Shown piece after piece: positions 5,697-13,189 of a stretch of 13,476 bases of DNA. Position 1 is the first letter of the stretch. Every line of letters starts with the position of its first letter. The position numbers and the translations under genes were made by a program. The notes under the pieces were generated by a model, which was given only the letters and a program-made list of their open reading frames with translations, did no database searches and was not told the DNA's origin. The stretch covers positions 1 to 13,476 of the forward strand of contig JAUWAK010000021.1 in the NCBI GenBank assembly GCA_030602105.1, read 5' to 3'. This DNA is from Candidatus Aerophobota bacterium (GTDB lineage Bacteria > Aerophobota > Aerophobia > Aerophobales > AE-B3A).

Positions 5697-6488
5697 ATGT
5701 ATAAAATAATAGTATGTGGTGCCTGCGGGAGAATGGGAAGAGAGCTCATTAGGGTCATCGATGAGTTAGAGGATATCCAGCTAGTGGGGGCGATTGAGAC
5801 ACCGAACCACCCGTGCCTGGCAAGAAAGATAGGGAAAATTGAGGTTTCCTTCAATTTAGAAGAGTCCATCCAGGAGGGTGCAGTGGTGGTAGAATTCACC
5901 ACTACTTCTGCAACGCTAGAGCATCTCGGTATAGCCAAAAGGAAAGGCACCCCCATGGTGATTGGCACAACGGGTTTCAAGGATGAAGAATATGGCATCA
6001 TAGAAGAAGCCTCGCAAGAGATTCCAATTCTTCTTTCTCCCAACATGAGTGTAGGAATCAATCTCATGTATAATCTGGTGAAGCAGGCCTCACAGATCCT
6101 TCAGGGGAAAAAGTTTGACCACGAGATTATAGAACTACACCATCGCCTAAAAAAAGACGCTCCTAGCGGGACAGCCAAGAAGATTGCGGAAATCATAGCG
6201 GAAGCGACAGGAAAGGATCTCACAGAGAACCTGGTCTATGGAAGACAGGGAATAACCGGTGAAAGGACAGAGCAAGAGATAGGTATCCACTCCGTGAGAG
6301 GAGGGACTGCCGTGGGAGAGCATACAGTTGTCTTCGCTGGAAATGGGGAAAGATTGGAAATTACCCATCGAGCTGACTCACGGCGTATCTATGCCCTGGG
6401 AGCTGTCCTGGCAGCTCAGTTTATCACGGGGAAAGAAAAGGGACTGTATGATCTCCAGGATGCTCTTAAAGTCAAAGAAACCAATTGA
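5697..6488 (+). CDS. dapB: 4-hydroxy-tetrahydrodipicolinate reductase (DapB)
   Basis: DapB reduces the dihydrodipicolinate hydrate to tetrahydrodipicolinate with NAD(P)H in the diaminopimelate/lysine pathway, which supplies both protein and peptidoglycan. The 263-residue product has the usual length. It shows the Rossmann glycine motif GACGRMG (8-14), FTTT (67-70), GTTG (90-93), SPNMS (114-118) and the catalytic signature ELHHRLKKDAPSGTA (146-160). His148 and Lys152 correspond to the acid and substrate-binding residues His159 and Lys163 of the E. coli enzyme. The ATG at 5697 has AAGGTG upstream with acceptable spacing. It begins 88 bp after tmRNA; no separate promoter is clear. The following dapL supplies the next step of the aminotransferase variant of the pathway. 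Confidence 0.98.
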   Translation: MYKIIVCGACGRMGRELIRVIDELEDIQLVGAIETPNHPCLARKIGKIEVSFNLEESIQEGAVVVEFTTTSATLEHLGIAKRKGTPMVIGTTGFKDEEYGIIEEASQEIPILLSPNMSVGINLMYNLVKQASQILQGKKFDHEIIELHHRLKKDAPSGTAKKIAEIIAEATGKDLTENLVYGRQGITGERTEQEIGIHSVRGGTAVGEHTVVFAGNGERLEITHRADSRRIYALGAVLAAQFITGKEKGLYDLQDALKVKETN

Positions 6489-6747
6489 TATCCCTCCCTA
6501 GAAGATCGTTTTCCGGACATCTTTTCATCTCTTGAGATTTCAAAAAAGCAAGGCAAAGGACTCACATCATTCAAAAGAAGAAAAGGTGCCCAATCAAAAC
6601 ACAAGCTATTTTCGACCATGGGAATCTGCACAAATTACAATGATTAAAAACATAGAAAGCTCTCAGGCTAAAATGTAAGTTCTTCAAGAATCTAAGCTTT
6701 CTCCAAAATTAAGATATTAAAGGATCCCGCGGGAGCGCTGAAGGAAA
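6489..6747 (+). other. dapB-dapL spacer
   Basis: The 259-bp gap is A-rich and holds no gene I can support, no clear -35/-10 pair and no recognisable lysine riboswitch core. The only structured items are TTCTTCAAGAA (around 6680) and the perfect 10-bp palindrome TCCCGCGGGA (6725-6734), 13 bp before the dapL ATG. It is much longer than the other gaps in this gene run, so an unrecognised promoter or control element is possible. Confidence 0.35.
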
Positions 6748-7923
6748 ATGAGTTTACGAATCGAGAGAACAAAAAGGCTGGCATCCTTGCCTCCTTATCT
6801 ATTTGCCGAGCTTGAGAGAACAAAGAAAGAAATGAGAGCATCCGGACAGGATCTCATCGACCTGGGAGTGGGAGATCCAGACCTCCCCACTCCGGCGCCT
6901 ATTATCGAGAAACTTTGCCAGGCGGCCAAGAAACCTCAGAACCATAGATATCCTTCGTACCAGGGTCTTCTTTCCTTCCGCCAGGCGATAGCCAACTGGT
7001 ATCTCAGCAAGTTTAGGGTAGAGCTAGATCCCGAGGCAGAGATCCTCACCCTCATCGGTTCTAAGGAAGGGTTAGCCCATCTCCCACTGGCCTTAATCAA
7101 TCCAGGTGAGATAGCTCTGGTTCCAGATCCCGCCTATCCGGTTTACAAAGCTGGAGTCATATTTGCCGGAGGCAGGGTAGTCTCTCTTCCCCTTCTGGAA
7201 GAAAACCATTTCCTGCCTCGACTGGAGGAAATCGAAAAAAAAACGGCCCAAGAGGCCAAATTGCTATTCCTGAACTATCCCAACAATCCCACGGGTGCAG
7301 TAGCCAGTGAGAGTTTCCTATCTGGAATAGTGGAGTTTGCTCAAGAGCACAATGTGGCAGTCTGTCATGACTTTGCCTACTCCCAGATTGCCTACGATGG
7401 CTACCAAGCCCCTTCTCTTCTGCAAATCAAAGAAGCAAAAGAAGTAGGAGTTGAGTTCCATTCTCTTTCCAAAACCTTCAACATGACGGGTTGGCGGATA
7501 GGGTTTGTGGTGGGGAACAGAAAAATCATACAGAACCTGAGAGAACTAAAGACCAACGTAGATTCCGGAGTTTTCCAGGCTATTCAGGAGGCAGGAATAG
7601 AAGCCCTGAGAATGGATGAGGAACTTACCACTTCCATAAAAGAGATCTATCAAACTCGCCGGAACTGCCTAATTCGGGGTCTAAGAGAGCTTGGCTGGCG
7701 GGTCGATGCCCCAAAGGCAAGTTTCTATCTCTGGCTGAGAGTTCCTATTCCTTGTTCCTCTTTAGATTTTGCTCAAAAGCTCATGAGAGACTGCGGAGTG
7801 GTAGTAACACCCGGGGTGGGATTTGGCAGATGTGGCGAGGGGTACATAAGAATGTCCTTAACCGTAGATGAAAAAAGAATGAAAGAGGCAATAGAAAGAA
7901 TAAAAGCTGCCTCTTTTCTCTAG
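6748..7923 (+). CDS. dapL: LL-diaminopimelate aminotransferase (DapL)
   Basis: DapL is a class I/II PLP aminotransferase that converts tetrahydrodipicolinate directly to LL-diaminopimelate with glutamate as donor, bypassing the acyl-blocked steps of DapD, DapC and DapE. The 391-residue protein shows LGVGDPDLPTP (38-48), a GSKEGL motif, PDPAYPVY, NYPNNPTGA, the cofactor region CHDFAYSQIAYDG and the Schiff-base site SLSKTFNMTGWRIGF with Lys242. These features and the preceding dapB support DapL. A related aspartate or broad-specificity aminotransferase of the same fold is the main alternative. The ATG at 6748 follows AAGGA by two bases, with GGGAG 12 bases upstream. The stop TAG overlaps the ribosome site of pdxJ, the next gene. 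Confidence 0.9.
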   Translation: MSLRIERTKRLASLPPYLFAELERTKKEMRASGQDLIDLGVGDPDLPTPAPIIEKLCQAAKKPQNHRYPSYQGLLSFRQAIANWYLSKFRVELDPEAEILTLIGSKEGLAHLPLALINPGEIALVPDPAYPVYKAGVIFAGGRVVSLPLLEENHFLPRLEEIEKKTAQEAKLLFLNYPNNPTGAVASESFLSGIVEFAQEHNVAVCHDFAYSQIAYDGYQAPSLLQIKEAKEVGVEFHSLSKTFNMTGWRIGFVVGNRKIIQNLRELKTNVDSGVFQAIQEAGIEALRMDEELTTSIKEIYQTRRNCLIRGLRELGWRVDAPKASFYLWLRVPIPCSSLDFAQKLMRDCGVVVTPGVGFGRCGEGYIRMSLTVDEKRMKEAIERIKAASFL

Positions 7924-7936
7924 GGAGATCTTGAGA

Positions 7937-8653
7937 ATGAAGAGCTTAAGTGTCAATGTGGATCATGTGGCTACCCTTCGGCAAGCCAGGGGAGGCCTCG
8001 AACCTGACCCAGTAGCAGCGGTTCTTCTGGCAGAGCTCGGAGGCGCCAGCGGAATAACTGTTCACTTAAGGGAGGACAGAAGACATATCCAGGAACGGGA
8101 TCTTGAGGTTTTGAAGAGGGTAATCAAAACCAAACTAAACCTGGAGATGGGTGTGAGTGAAGAAATAGTCAAAATTGCTCTTAAGATAAGACCGGATGTA
8201 GTCACTTTAGTGCCCGAGCAAAGAGAAGAGCTAACCACACAGGGGGGATTGGATCTTTCCCGAGACAACCCCAGATTAAAGGAGGTCATAAGCCTTGTCC
8301 ACCAGGCCAAAATCCCGGTTTCTCTTTTTATCAACCCGGACCCTAACAGTATAAAAAGGTCTCACAGGCTGGGTGCAGATATGGTGGAACTTCATACCGG
8401 AATCTATGCCGAAAAGCAAGATGTCATGGAAGTGGCTACAGAGGTGGAGAGAATTGCTGGAGCTGCAGCACTCGCCAGGAAATTGGCCCTGGGGGTTAAT
8501 GCGGGCCACGGGCTGAATTACCACAATATACATAAAATATGCCTGATTGAGGACATCGAAGAGTTCAGTATAGGCCATGCCATTGTCTCCCGAGCTTGCC
8601 TGGTGGGAATGAAGGAAGCAGTACGAGAGATGGTAGAGCTGATAGGAGGATAG
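7937..8653 (+). CDS. pdxJ: Pyridoxine 5'-phosphate synthase (PdxJ)
   Basis: PdxJ condenses deoxyxylulose 5-phosphate with 3-amino-2-oxopropyl phosphate to give pyridoxine 5'-phosphate, the last ring-forming step of the DXP-dependent vitamin B6 route. The TIM-barrel protein of 238 residues matches the family (E. coli 243). Motifs are VNVDHVATLRQARG at the N-terminus (His10), GITVHLREDRRHI, LVPEQREE, ADMVELHTG, LGVNAGHGLNY and FSIGHAIV. A TTG at 7931 is in frame, but the ATG at 7937 is the better start: GGGAG (7923-7927) is 9 bases from it and only 3 from the TTG. The ribosome site overlaps the dapL stop. pdxJ followed by acpS is also a conserved order in proteobacteria. Confidence 0.97.
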   Translation: MKSLSVNVDHVATLRQARGGLEPDPVAAVLLAELGGASGITVHLREDRRHIQERDLEVLKRVIKTKLNLEMGVSEEIVKIALKIRPDVVTLVPEQREELTTQGGLDLSRDNPRLKEVISLVHQAKIPVSLFINPDPNSIKRSHRLGADMVELHTGIYAEKQDVMEVATEVERIAGAAALARKLALGVNAGHGLNYHNIHKICLIEDIEEFSIGHAIVSRACLVGMKEAVREMVELIGG

Positions 8654-8667
8654 GGAGAAGCTTTCAA

Positions 8668-9045
8668 ATGATAAAGGGGATTGGGATAGATATGGTGGAA
8701 GTGGATAGGTTAAGGCACATTATCCAGCGATGGGGGGAGCGGGCCAAAAAAAGAATGTTCACCCCTGAAGAATTGGCCTGCGCCACCTCTAGAAAACAGG
8801 GAGAATTCATCTATCTAGCGGGAAGGTTTGCCGCAAAGGAGGCGGTAGTTAAGTCCTTAGGCCAGTATACGGATTGGTCAGAGATTGAGATATCAAGGGA
8901 AGAAAACGGCAGTCCACGCGTTACCCTCAAAGGAAAGACAAAAGAAACTGCCCGGGAAAGGAAAGTCAAAGAGATCTTAGTTACCCTCTCCCATACAAAG
9001 ACCTATGCCATAGCCGAGGCAGTGGCTCTGGGGGAAAACCAGTGA
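8668..9045 (+). CDS. acpS: Holo-[acyl-carrier-protein] synthase (AcpS)
   Basis: AcpS transfers 4'-phosphopantetheine from CoA to the serine of apo-acyl carrier protein, switching on fatty acid synthesis. The 125-residue product has the usual length and both signatures: GIDMVEVDR near the start (magnesium ligand Asp8) and AGRFAAKEAVVKSLG (Glu58), plus the late LSHTKTYAIA strand. A longer frame opens at 8596, but the family start MIKGIGID matches the ATG at 8668, which has GGGAG (8653-8657) ten bases before it. The gene starts 14 bp after the pdxJ stop and its TGA overlaps the nnr GTG (GTGA, 9042-9045). Confidence 0.95.
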   Translation: MIKGIGIDMVEVDRLRHIIQRWGERAKKRMFTPEELACATSRKQGEFIYLAGRFAAKEAVVKSLGQYTDWSEIEISREENGSPRVTLKGKTKETARERKVKEILVTLSHTKTYAIAEAVALGENQ

Positions 9046-10598
9046 AGATAGTAAGTGCTCAAGAGATGCAAGGTATAGATACTCAAGCCATCGAAAAATT
9101 GAAAATTCCCAGCATAGTGCTTATGGAGAACGCTGGGTACGGAGTCCTGCAGGTAATAGAAAAAGAATATTTCCCTCCCAGGGGCAGGTCCATCACTATT
9201 TTCTCGGGTCCCGGTAACAATGGAGGAGACGGAATGGTGGTGGCCAGGCATCTATTCAACCGGGGGGCCAGGGTGAGAGTCCTCCTTTTGACGGAAAAAA
9301 GTAAAATTAGGGGGGATGCCGCCATCAATCTAGAAATTATCCTCAATATGGGCATTCCCCTCGAGCAGCTCCTCTCGCCCCGGCATGTTAGAAATCTGAA
9401 GCAGAAGCTAGCCTCGCAAGACTTACTGATAGATGCTCTCCTAGGAACTGGTTCAAAGGGAGCTCCCCGAGGATTGATAAGGGAAACTGTTCACTTAATA
9501 AACGAACTAGAGATACCCACCCTTTCTGTGGATCTTCCCACCGGAGTAGATACAGATACCGGCCAGGTGGAAGGCGAAGCTGTTCAGGCAGACTGTACAG
9601 TAACTTTTGCTCATCCCAAGCGAGGATTCTACCTTTACCCCGGCATGGATTATACTGGAAGAATAGTAGTAGTAGACATAGGTATTCCAAAAGACTTAGG
9701 GGTAGAAGAGATAAAGTGCCATCTTATCACTTCCAAAGATTCACCCAAGCAGCTTTTTTACCGAAAGCCCTCCTCCCACAAAGGGAGCTTTGGGCATGTT
9801 CTAGTCCTGGCCGGTTCAGAGGGTATGACTGGTGCTGCCTCACTGGCCGCGCTGGCCTCTCTTCGGATGGGAGCAGGACTGGTCACCTTAGGGATCCCCA
9901 GGAGTCTCAACCAAATCTTGGAGATCAAACTAACCGAGGTAATGACCCTACCTCTTGATGAAACTCCTGAAAAGACATTATCATTAGAAGCTTTTGGGAA
10001 GATAAGGGAGCTTGCCCAAAAATCAAGAGCTGTAGCCGTGGGTCCAGGGATTTCTACAAATAATAGCACCAAAGAGCTAGTCAAGCGCCTGGTAGCGGAG
10101 CTTGAGGTTCCTATGATTCTTGATGCCGATGGTATCAGTGCCTTTACCGCAGATATATCACTCCTCCGTCAAAGAAGAGCTCCTTTAATTATTACTCCTC
10201 ACCCCGGGGAGATGGGGCAACTCCTGGAAGTCCCCACAGATAGAATTCAGATTGATAGGCTAGGAGCGGCCACCACTCTGGCTAAAGAGACAGGAAAAGT
10301 GGTAATACTCAAAGGAGCCAGAACCATAATTTCCGATAGAGAAGGAGAGGTCTGGATCAATCCCACCGGAAATCCGGGAATGGCCAGTGCAGGAACGGGA
10401 GATGTACTCACAGGCATAATTGGTGGTCTGCTCGCCCAAGAAATCCCCCCGTTCTCATCAGCCCGGACAGGGGTCTATCTTCATGGTCTGGCTGGAGATA
10501 TAGCGGCTACCAACGGCGAAGAGCTAACTCTGGTAGCCCTTGACATAATAAAAAGCCTCCCGGAGGCCATAAGGAGAGTAAGAAGTGAATATAGCTGA
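9042..10598 (+). CDS. nnr: Bifunctional NAD(P)H-hydrate epimerase / ADP-dependent dehydratase (Nnr)
   Basis: Nnr repairs damaged nicotinamide cofactors: the N-terminal domain epimerises R- to S-NAD(P)HX and the C-terminal kinase-like domain dehydrates S-NAD(P)HX back to NAD(P)H with ADP. The 518 residues fit the two-domain fusion. The epimerase half (about 1-215) has SGPGNNGGDGMVVARHL (about 55-71), DALLGTGSKGAPRG and VDLPTGVDTDTG. The dehydratase half (about 245-518) has KGSFGHVLVLAGSEGMTGAA, LDADGISAF, ITPHPGEM and NPGMASAGTGDVLTG, where Asp454 of GTGD is the expected catalytic residue. The start is GTG at 9042, inside the acpS stop; the codon at 10585 within its 3' end starts rho, a 14-base overlap. 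This implies coupled translation. Confidence 0.97.
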   Translation: MKIVSAQEMQGIDTQAIEKLKIPSIVLMENAGYGVLQVIEKEYFPPRGRSITIFSGPGNNGGDGMVVARHLFNRGARVRVLLLTEKSKIRGDAAINLEIILNMGIPLEQLLSPRHVRNLKQKLASQDLLIDALLGTGSKGAPRGLIRETVHLINELEIPTLSVDLPTGVDTDTGQVEGEAVQADCTVTFAHPKRGFYLYPGMDYTGRIVVVDIGIPKDLGVEEIKCHLITSKDSPKQLFYRKPSSHKGSFGHVLVLAGSEGMTGAASLAALASLRMGAGLVTLGIPRSLNQILEIKLTEVMTLPLDETPEKTLSLEAFGKIRELAQKSRAVAVGPGISTNNSTKELVKRLVAELEVPMILDADGISAFTADISLLRQRRAPLIITPHPGEMGQLLEVPTDRIQIDRLGAATTLAKETGKVVILKGARTIISDREGEVWINPTGNPGMASAGTGDVLTGIIGGLLAQEIPPFSSARTGVYLHGLAGDIAATNGEELTLVALDIIKSLPEAIRRVRSEYS

Positions 10599-11850
10599 TC
10601 TACAGAAACAAAGCATAGTAGAGCTGCATAAAGAAGCAGTGAAAAGGGACATTACTGACTACAAGAGATTGCAGAAACAGAATCTTATCTTTGAGATCAT
10701 TGAGGATGAGATTGGCAGGGAAAAAACCGTTGATGGATACGGAGTGTTGGATATTTTGACCGAAGGATACGGGTTCCTTCGCTCCAACTATATTTCTGGA
10801 CCGGACGACATATATGTCTCCCCTTCCCAGATTAAGCGCTTTGACCTGCGAGAAGGAGATACCATAGTGGGGCAGATTAGACCTCCAAAAGAAAACGAAA
10901 ACTACTTCGCCCTGCTCAAGGTCGAATCTGTCAATGCGCAAGACCCGGAGAAAGCCAGAGAAAGAACTGTTTTTGAGAACCTTACGCCTCTATACCCTCA
11001 GGAACGCATCACTCTGGAGACCCCTTCAGGAGATATCTGCGCTCGATTGATTGATCTCATCGCTCCCGTGGGAAAAGGGCAGCGCGCTCTTATCGTGGCC
11101 CCTCCCAAGACAGGAAAAACCATGCTTTTGCAGAAGATAGCCAATTCCGTCACCGCCAACTACCCTGAGATAGTGCTCATGGTACTCCTGGTGGATGAGC
11201 GACCAGAGGAGGTTACCGATATGCAGCGATCGGTAAAGGGAGAGGTAGTCTACTCTACATTCGATGAGCCCCCGAAGCAACATGTCAGGGTGTCCGAATT
11301 GGTCATTCAGAAAGCCAAAAGACTAGTGGAACAGGAATACGATGTGGTCATTCTTCTGGACAGCGTCACCCGCCTGGCTCGAGCCTACAACCTTATCATG
11401 CCCACCAGCGGCAAGGTTCTTTCCGGCGGAATAGATGCTAATACACTTCATCATCCCAAGAGATTCTTTGGAGCGGCCCGAAACGTAGAAGAGGGAGGCA
11501 GTCTAACCATTCTAGCTACCGCACTCATAGAAACGGGTAGCAAAATGGACGAGGTTATCTTCGAAGAATTTAAGGGAACGGGCAATATGGAGCTGAGACT
11601 TACCAGAGAGCTGGCCGAGCGCCGCATCTTCCCTGCCATCGATATTAACCGATCCGGCACGAGAAAGGAGGAGCTCCTTTTAAGCGAAAAGGAACTCAAA
11701 ATGATCTGGTCCCTCCGGGATTATCTCAATCGGCAGAACGTTAAGGAGCCCATCGAAGCAGTGATTGAAGTGATGAGAAAAACGGAGAACAATCAACAAT
11801 TTCTCAATATTATCTCCCACCTGGACAAAAATACCGGCGAAATGGAGTAG
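10585..11850 (+). CDS. rho: Transcription termination factor Rho
   Basis: Rho is the hexameric RNA-dependent ATPase that pulls nascent RNA and ends transcription. The 421-residue product is of classical length with no N-terminal insertion. Visible parts are the helical N-terminal domain (1-45), the RNA-binding cold-shock-like domain beginning GYGVLDILTEGYGFLRS (51-67), Walker A APPKTGKT (172-179), VDERPEEVTDM (203-213), Walker B VVILLDSVTRLARAYN (254-269), the Q-loop region PTSGKVLSGGID (273-284) and the R-loop region FKGTGNMELRL (329-339). Residues of the bicyclomycin pocket (Lys, Arg, Asp and Ser in these motifs) appear present. The GTG start at 10585 has AAGGAG eight bases upstream and overlaps nnr. 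The lack of clear stem and T-run terminators at nearby operon ends fits a role for Rho, but this is inference. Confidence 0.99.
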   Translation: MNIADLQKQSIVELHKEAVKRDITDYKRLQKQNLIFEIIEDEIGREKTVDGYGVLDILTEGYGFLRSNYISGPDDIYVSPSQIKRFDLREGDTIVGQIRPPKENENYFALLKVESVNAQDPEKARERTVFENLTPLYPQERITLETPSGDICARLIDLIAPVGKGQRALIVAPPKTGKTMLLQKIANSVTANYPEIVLMVLLVDERPEEVTDMQRSVKGEVVYSTFDEPPKQHVRVSELVIQKAKRLVEQEYDVVILLDSVTRLARAYNLIMPTSGKVLSGGIDANTLHHPKRFFGAARNVEEGGSLTILATALIETGSKMDEVIFEEFKGTGNMELRLTRELAERRIFPAIDINRSGTRKEELLLSEKELKMIWSLRDYLNRQNVKEPIEAVIEVMRKTENNQQFLNIISHLDKNTGEME

Positions 11851-11854
11851 ACTA

Positions 11855-12058
11855 ATGAAAAAGGGAATCCATCCTCCTTACAAGGAGACCATTATTAGAT
11901 GCGCCTGTGGTGCCCAATACACGACAGGATCAACCAAGGAGAATCTGAAGGTGGAGATCTGCTCGGCCTGTCATCCTCTCTTTACCGGCAAGCAGAAATT
12001 CGTGGACAGCGGCGGAAGGATAGAAAGATTCAGAAGAAAATACGGCAACAAAAAATAA
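11855..12058 (+). CDS. rpmE: 50S ribosomal protein L31 (zinc-binding type)
   Basis: L31 bridges the large and small subunits near the central protuberance. The 67-residue protein matches the zinc form: MKKGIHPPYKE at the start, CAC at 16-18 and CSAC at 36-39, giving four cysteine ligands, then HPLFTGKQKFVDSGGRIERF. The zinc-bound form is the one usually replaced by a cysteine-free paralogue during zinc starvation; no such paralogue is in view. It begins 4 bp after rho with GGAG seven bases before the ATG, inside the rho 3' end. rho followed by rpmE is a common bacterial pairing. Confidence 0.98.
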   Translation: MKKGIHPPYKETIIRCACGAQYTTGSTKENLKVEICSACHPLFTGKQKFVDSGGRIERFRRKYGNKK

Positions 12059-12101
12059 GCGGCGTACTCGGCGAGCTAATGGAGACGCAATCTACCAAGT
12101 G

Positions 12102-12125
12102 TTACTAGCGGAATAGTAATTACTA
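12102..12125. repeat. Overlapping TTACTA/TAGTAA inverted repeats
   Basis: TTACTA (12102-12107), a 6-nt loop and TAGTAA (12114-12119) form a hairpin. TAGTAATTACTA (12114-12125) is itself a perfect 12-bp palindrome, so the middle arm can pair with either side. Confidence 0.4.
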
Positions 12126-12132
12126 CCTCCAA

Positions 12133-12174
12133 GATCCGTGTGCCCCCCGTTTCTAGCCGAGGGGCATCGGGATC
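12133..12174. terminator. Two-part inverted repeat, possible bidirectional end signal
   Basis: Outer arms GATCC/GGATC (12133-12137, 12170-12174) and inner arms TGCCCC/GGGGCA (12141-12146, 12161-12166) close a 14-nt loop, with three-base internal positions between them of which one can wobble pair. The position between convergent genes fits a shared terminator or RNA stability stem, but no T-run follows on either strand. Confidence 0.35.
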
Positions 12175-12258
12175 CGGAATTCTGCCAAATCTGGGTGCCT
12201 TTCCTCCTCGCCCTGTATCTTGCTATTCTCTTTTGACTCCCGTTACTCGCCTAAAACC

Positions 12259-13062
12259 TCATCCCTGGGGGATTACCAAAAGTTGTCCGGGATAAATAAG
12301 ATTCGGATTCTTTATCTTGTCCCGGTTGGCCTCAAAAATCCTTCTCCACTCCCAAGGATCATTGTAAATACTTTCGTAATTGGAGATTTCAAAGAGATTT
12401 TCGCTTTTAAGCACGCGATGCAGGGACTTTGGAGGAATAATAAGTCTTTGTCCAATATAGATTAAGTTGGGATCCTTGATCTTATCCTTGTTAGCCTCAT
12501 ATATTTTTGGCCACTGGTAGGGATCATTGTAGATATTTCGGTAACTGGAGATTCGCCAGAGACTATCTCCCTTGTTTACGCGATATACATTCTTGGGTAC
12601 AAGCTTCACCTCTGGTTTTTTGGCGAGCTCCTCTTCCAGCTTTTTCACCCTCTCCAGCAAAGATCTGGTCTGTTCCTTCACCACAGCAATCTCCATTTTT
12701 GCCGCAGCGGCCATCTCTTTAGCCAGGGCAATTTCTCCCTCAAGATCTCCTATCTTACTAGCTGCATCCTTGGCTTGGATAGCCATCATCATCCCCCGGG
12801 CAACTCTTCCCCGCCACAGTCCTAACTTGACCAGAACTTCCTCTTTGAATTTGGCCGCATCTTCCCTTGTCTGGGTGGCAATTTCTCTCGATTCCAGCAT
12901 TATCTTTCTCGTTTCCACTAACTCAAGCTGAACCTCTTCCAACTTGTCCAAAACATCCTCAGACGAAGCTGGGGGGGCCGCCTGCAGGGCCGCTGTGATG
13001 CTCGCTATTAAGAACAAGCCTGCTGTACATATCAGGATCCCTCTTACTATCTTCTTTAACAT
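12259..13062 (-). CDS. Exported coiled-coil protein with two C-terminal LysM domains
   Basis: Probably a cell-wall-binding envelope protein. The 267 residues begin with a signal peptide (LKK and R, then a hydrophobic core about 9-25, likely cut after ALQA near residue 28). No lipobox cysteine is seen. Residues 36-150 are rich in E, K, A and L and look like a long coiled coil broken around 81-95. Two LysM-type domains follow: YRVNKGDSLWRISSYRNIYN onward (160-210) and HRVLKSENLFEISNYESIYN onward (215-265). Each has the long NDP-W-IYEAN-D-I-DPNLIY-GQ-L-IP form common in envelope LysM proteins. The second lacks the usual GDSLW and has SENLF. The ATG at 13062 has a strong AGGAGGTG ribosome site. 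No catalytic domain is present, so a scaffold or spacer role is inferred. Confidence 0.87.
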   Translation of the reverse strand: MLKKIVRGILICTAGLFLIASITAALQAAPPASSEDVLDKLEEVQLELVETRKIMLESREIATQTREDAAKFKEEVLVKLGLWRGRVARGMMMAIQAKDAASKIGDLEGEIALAKEMAAAAKMEIAVVKEQTRSLLERVKKLEEELAKKPEVKLVPKNVYRVNKGDSLWRISSYRNIYNDPYQWPKIYEANKDKIKDPNLIYIGQRLIIPPKSLHRVLKSENLFEISNYESIYNDPWEWRRIFEANRDKIKNPNLIYPGQLLVIPQG

Positions 13063-13068
13063 CTTTTT

Positions 13069-13155
13069 TCACCTCCTCAGAGGTCTGTTCAAGAATTGGC
13101 TATTCTCAAATTCTCGGCACTTTGCTCTATTTACCCGATCCTTTCCTCTGAGCAT
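13069..13155 (-). CDS. Possible 28-residue leader ORF upstream of the LysM gene
   Basis: An ATG at 13155, with AAGAAGG five bases upstream, opens a frame for a very basic 28-residue peptide (MLRGKDRVNRAKCREF and so on, ending PLRR). Its TGA (13071-13069) lies within the LysM ribosome site and seven bases before the LysM ATG, which would allow coupled translation. I recognise no family. It may be chance. Confidence 0.25.
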   Translation of the reverse strand: MLRGKDRVNRAKCREFENSQFLNRPLRR

Positions 13156-13189
13156 TTTTGCCTTCTTCTCTTGTTCCGTCAACGGACAA

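Larger units (their letters stand above)
12059..12258. other. Convergent spacer between rpmE and the LysM gene
   Basis: No gene is seen. The spacer is rich in inverted repeats, described separately, and both flanking genes run into it. No T-run follows any of the stems on either strand. Confidence 0.5.

Noticed and set aside
7931..7936. TTG start two codons upstream for PdxJ
   Set aside because: Only 3 bases separate it from the ribosome site; the ATG at 7937 has 9-base spacing.
8596..8667. Longer N-terminus for AcpS (24 extra residues)
   Set aside because: These codons overlap pdxJ; the family start MIKGIGID and a well-placed ribosome site support 8668.
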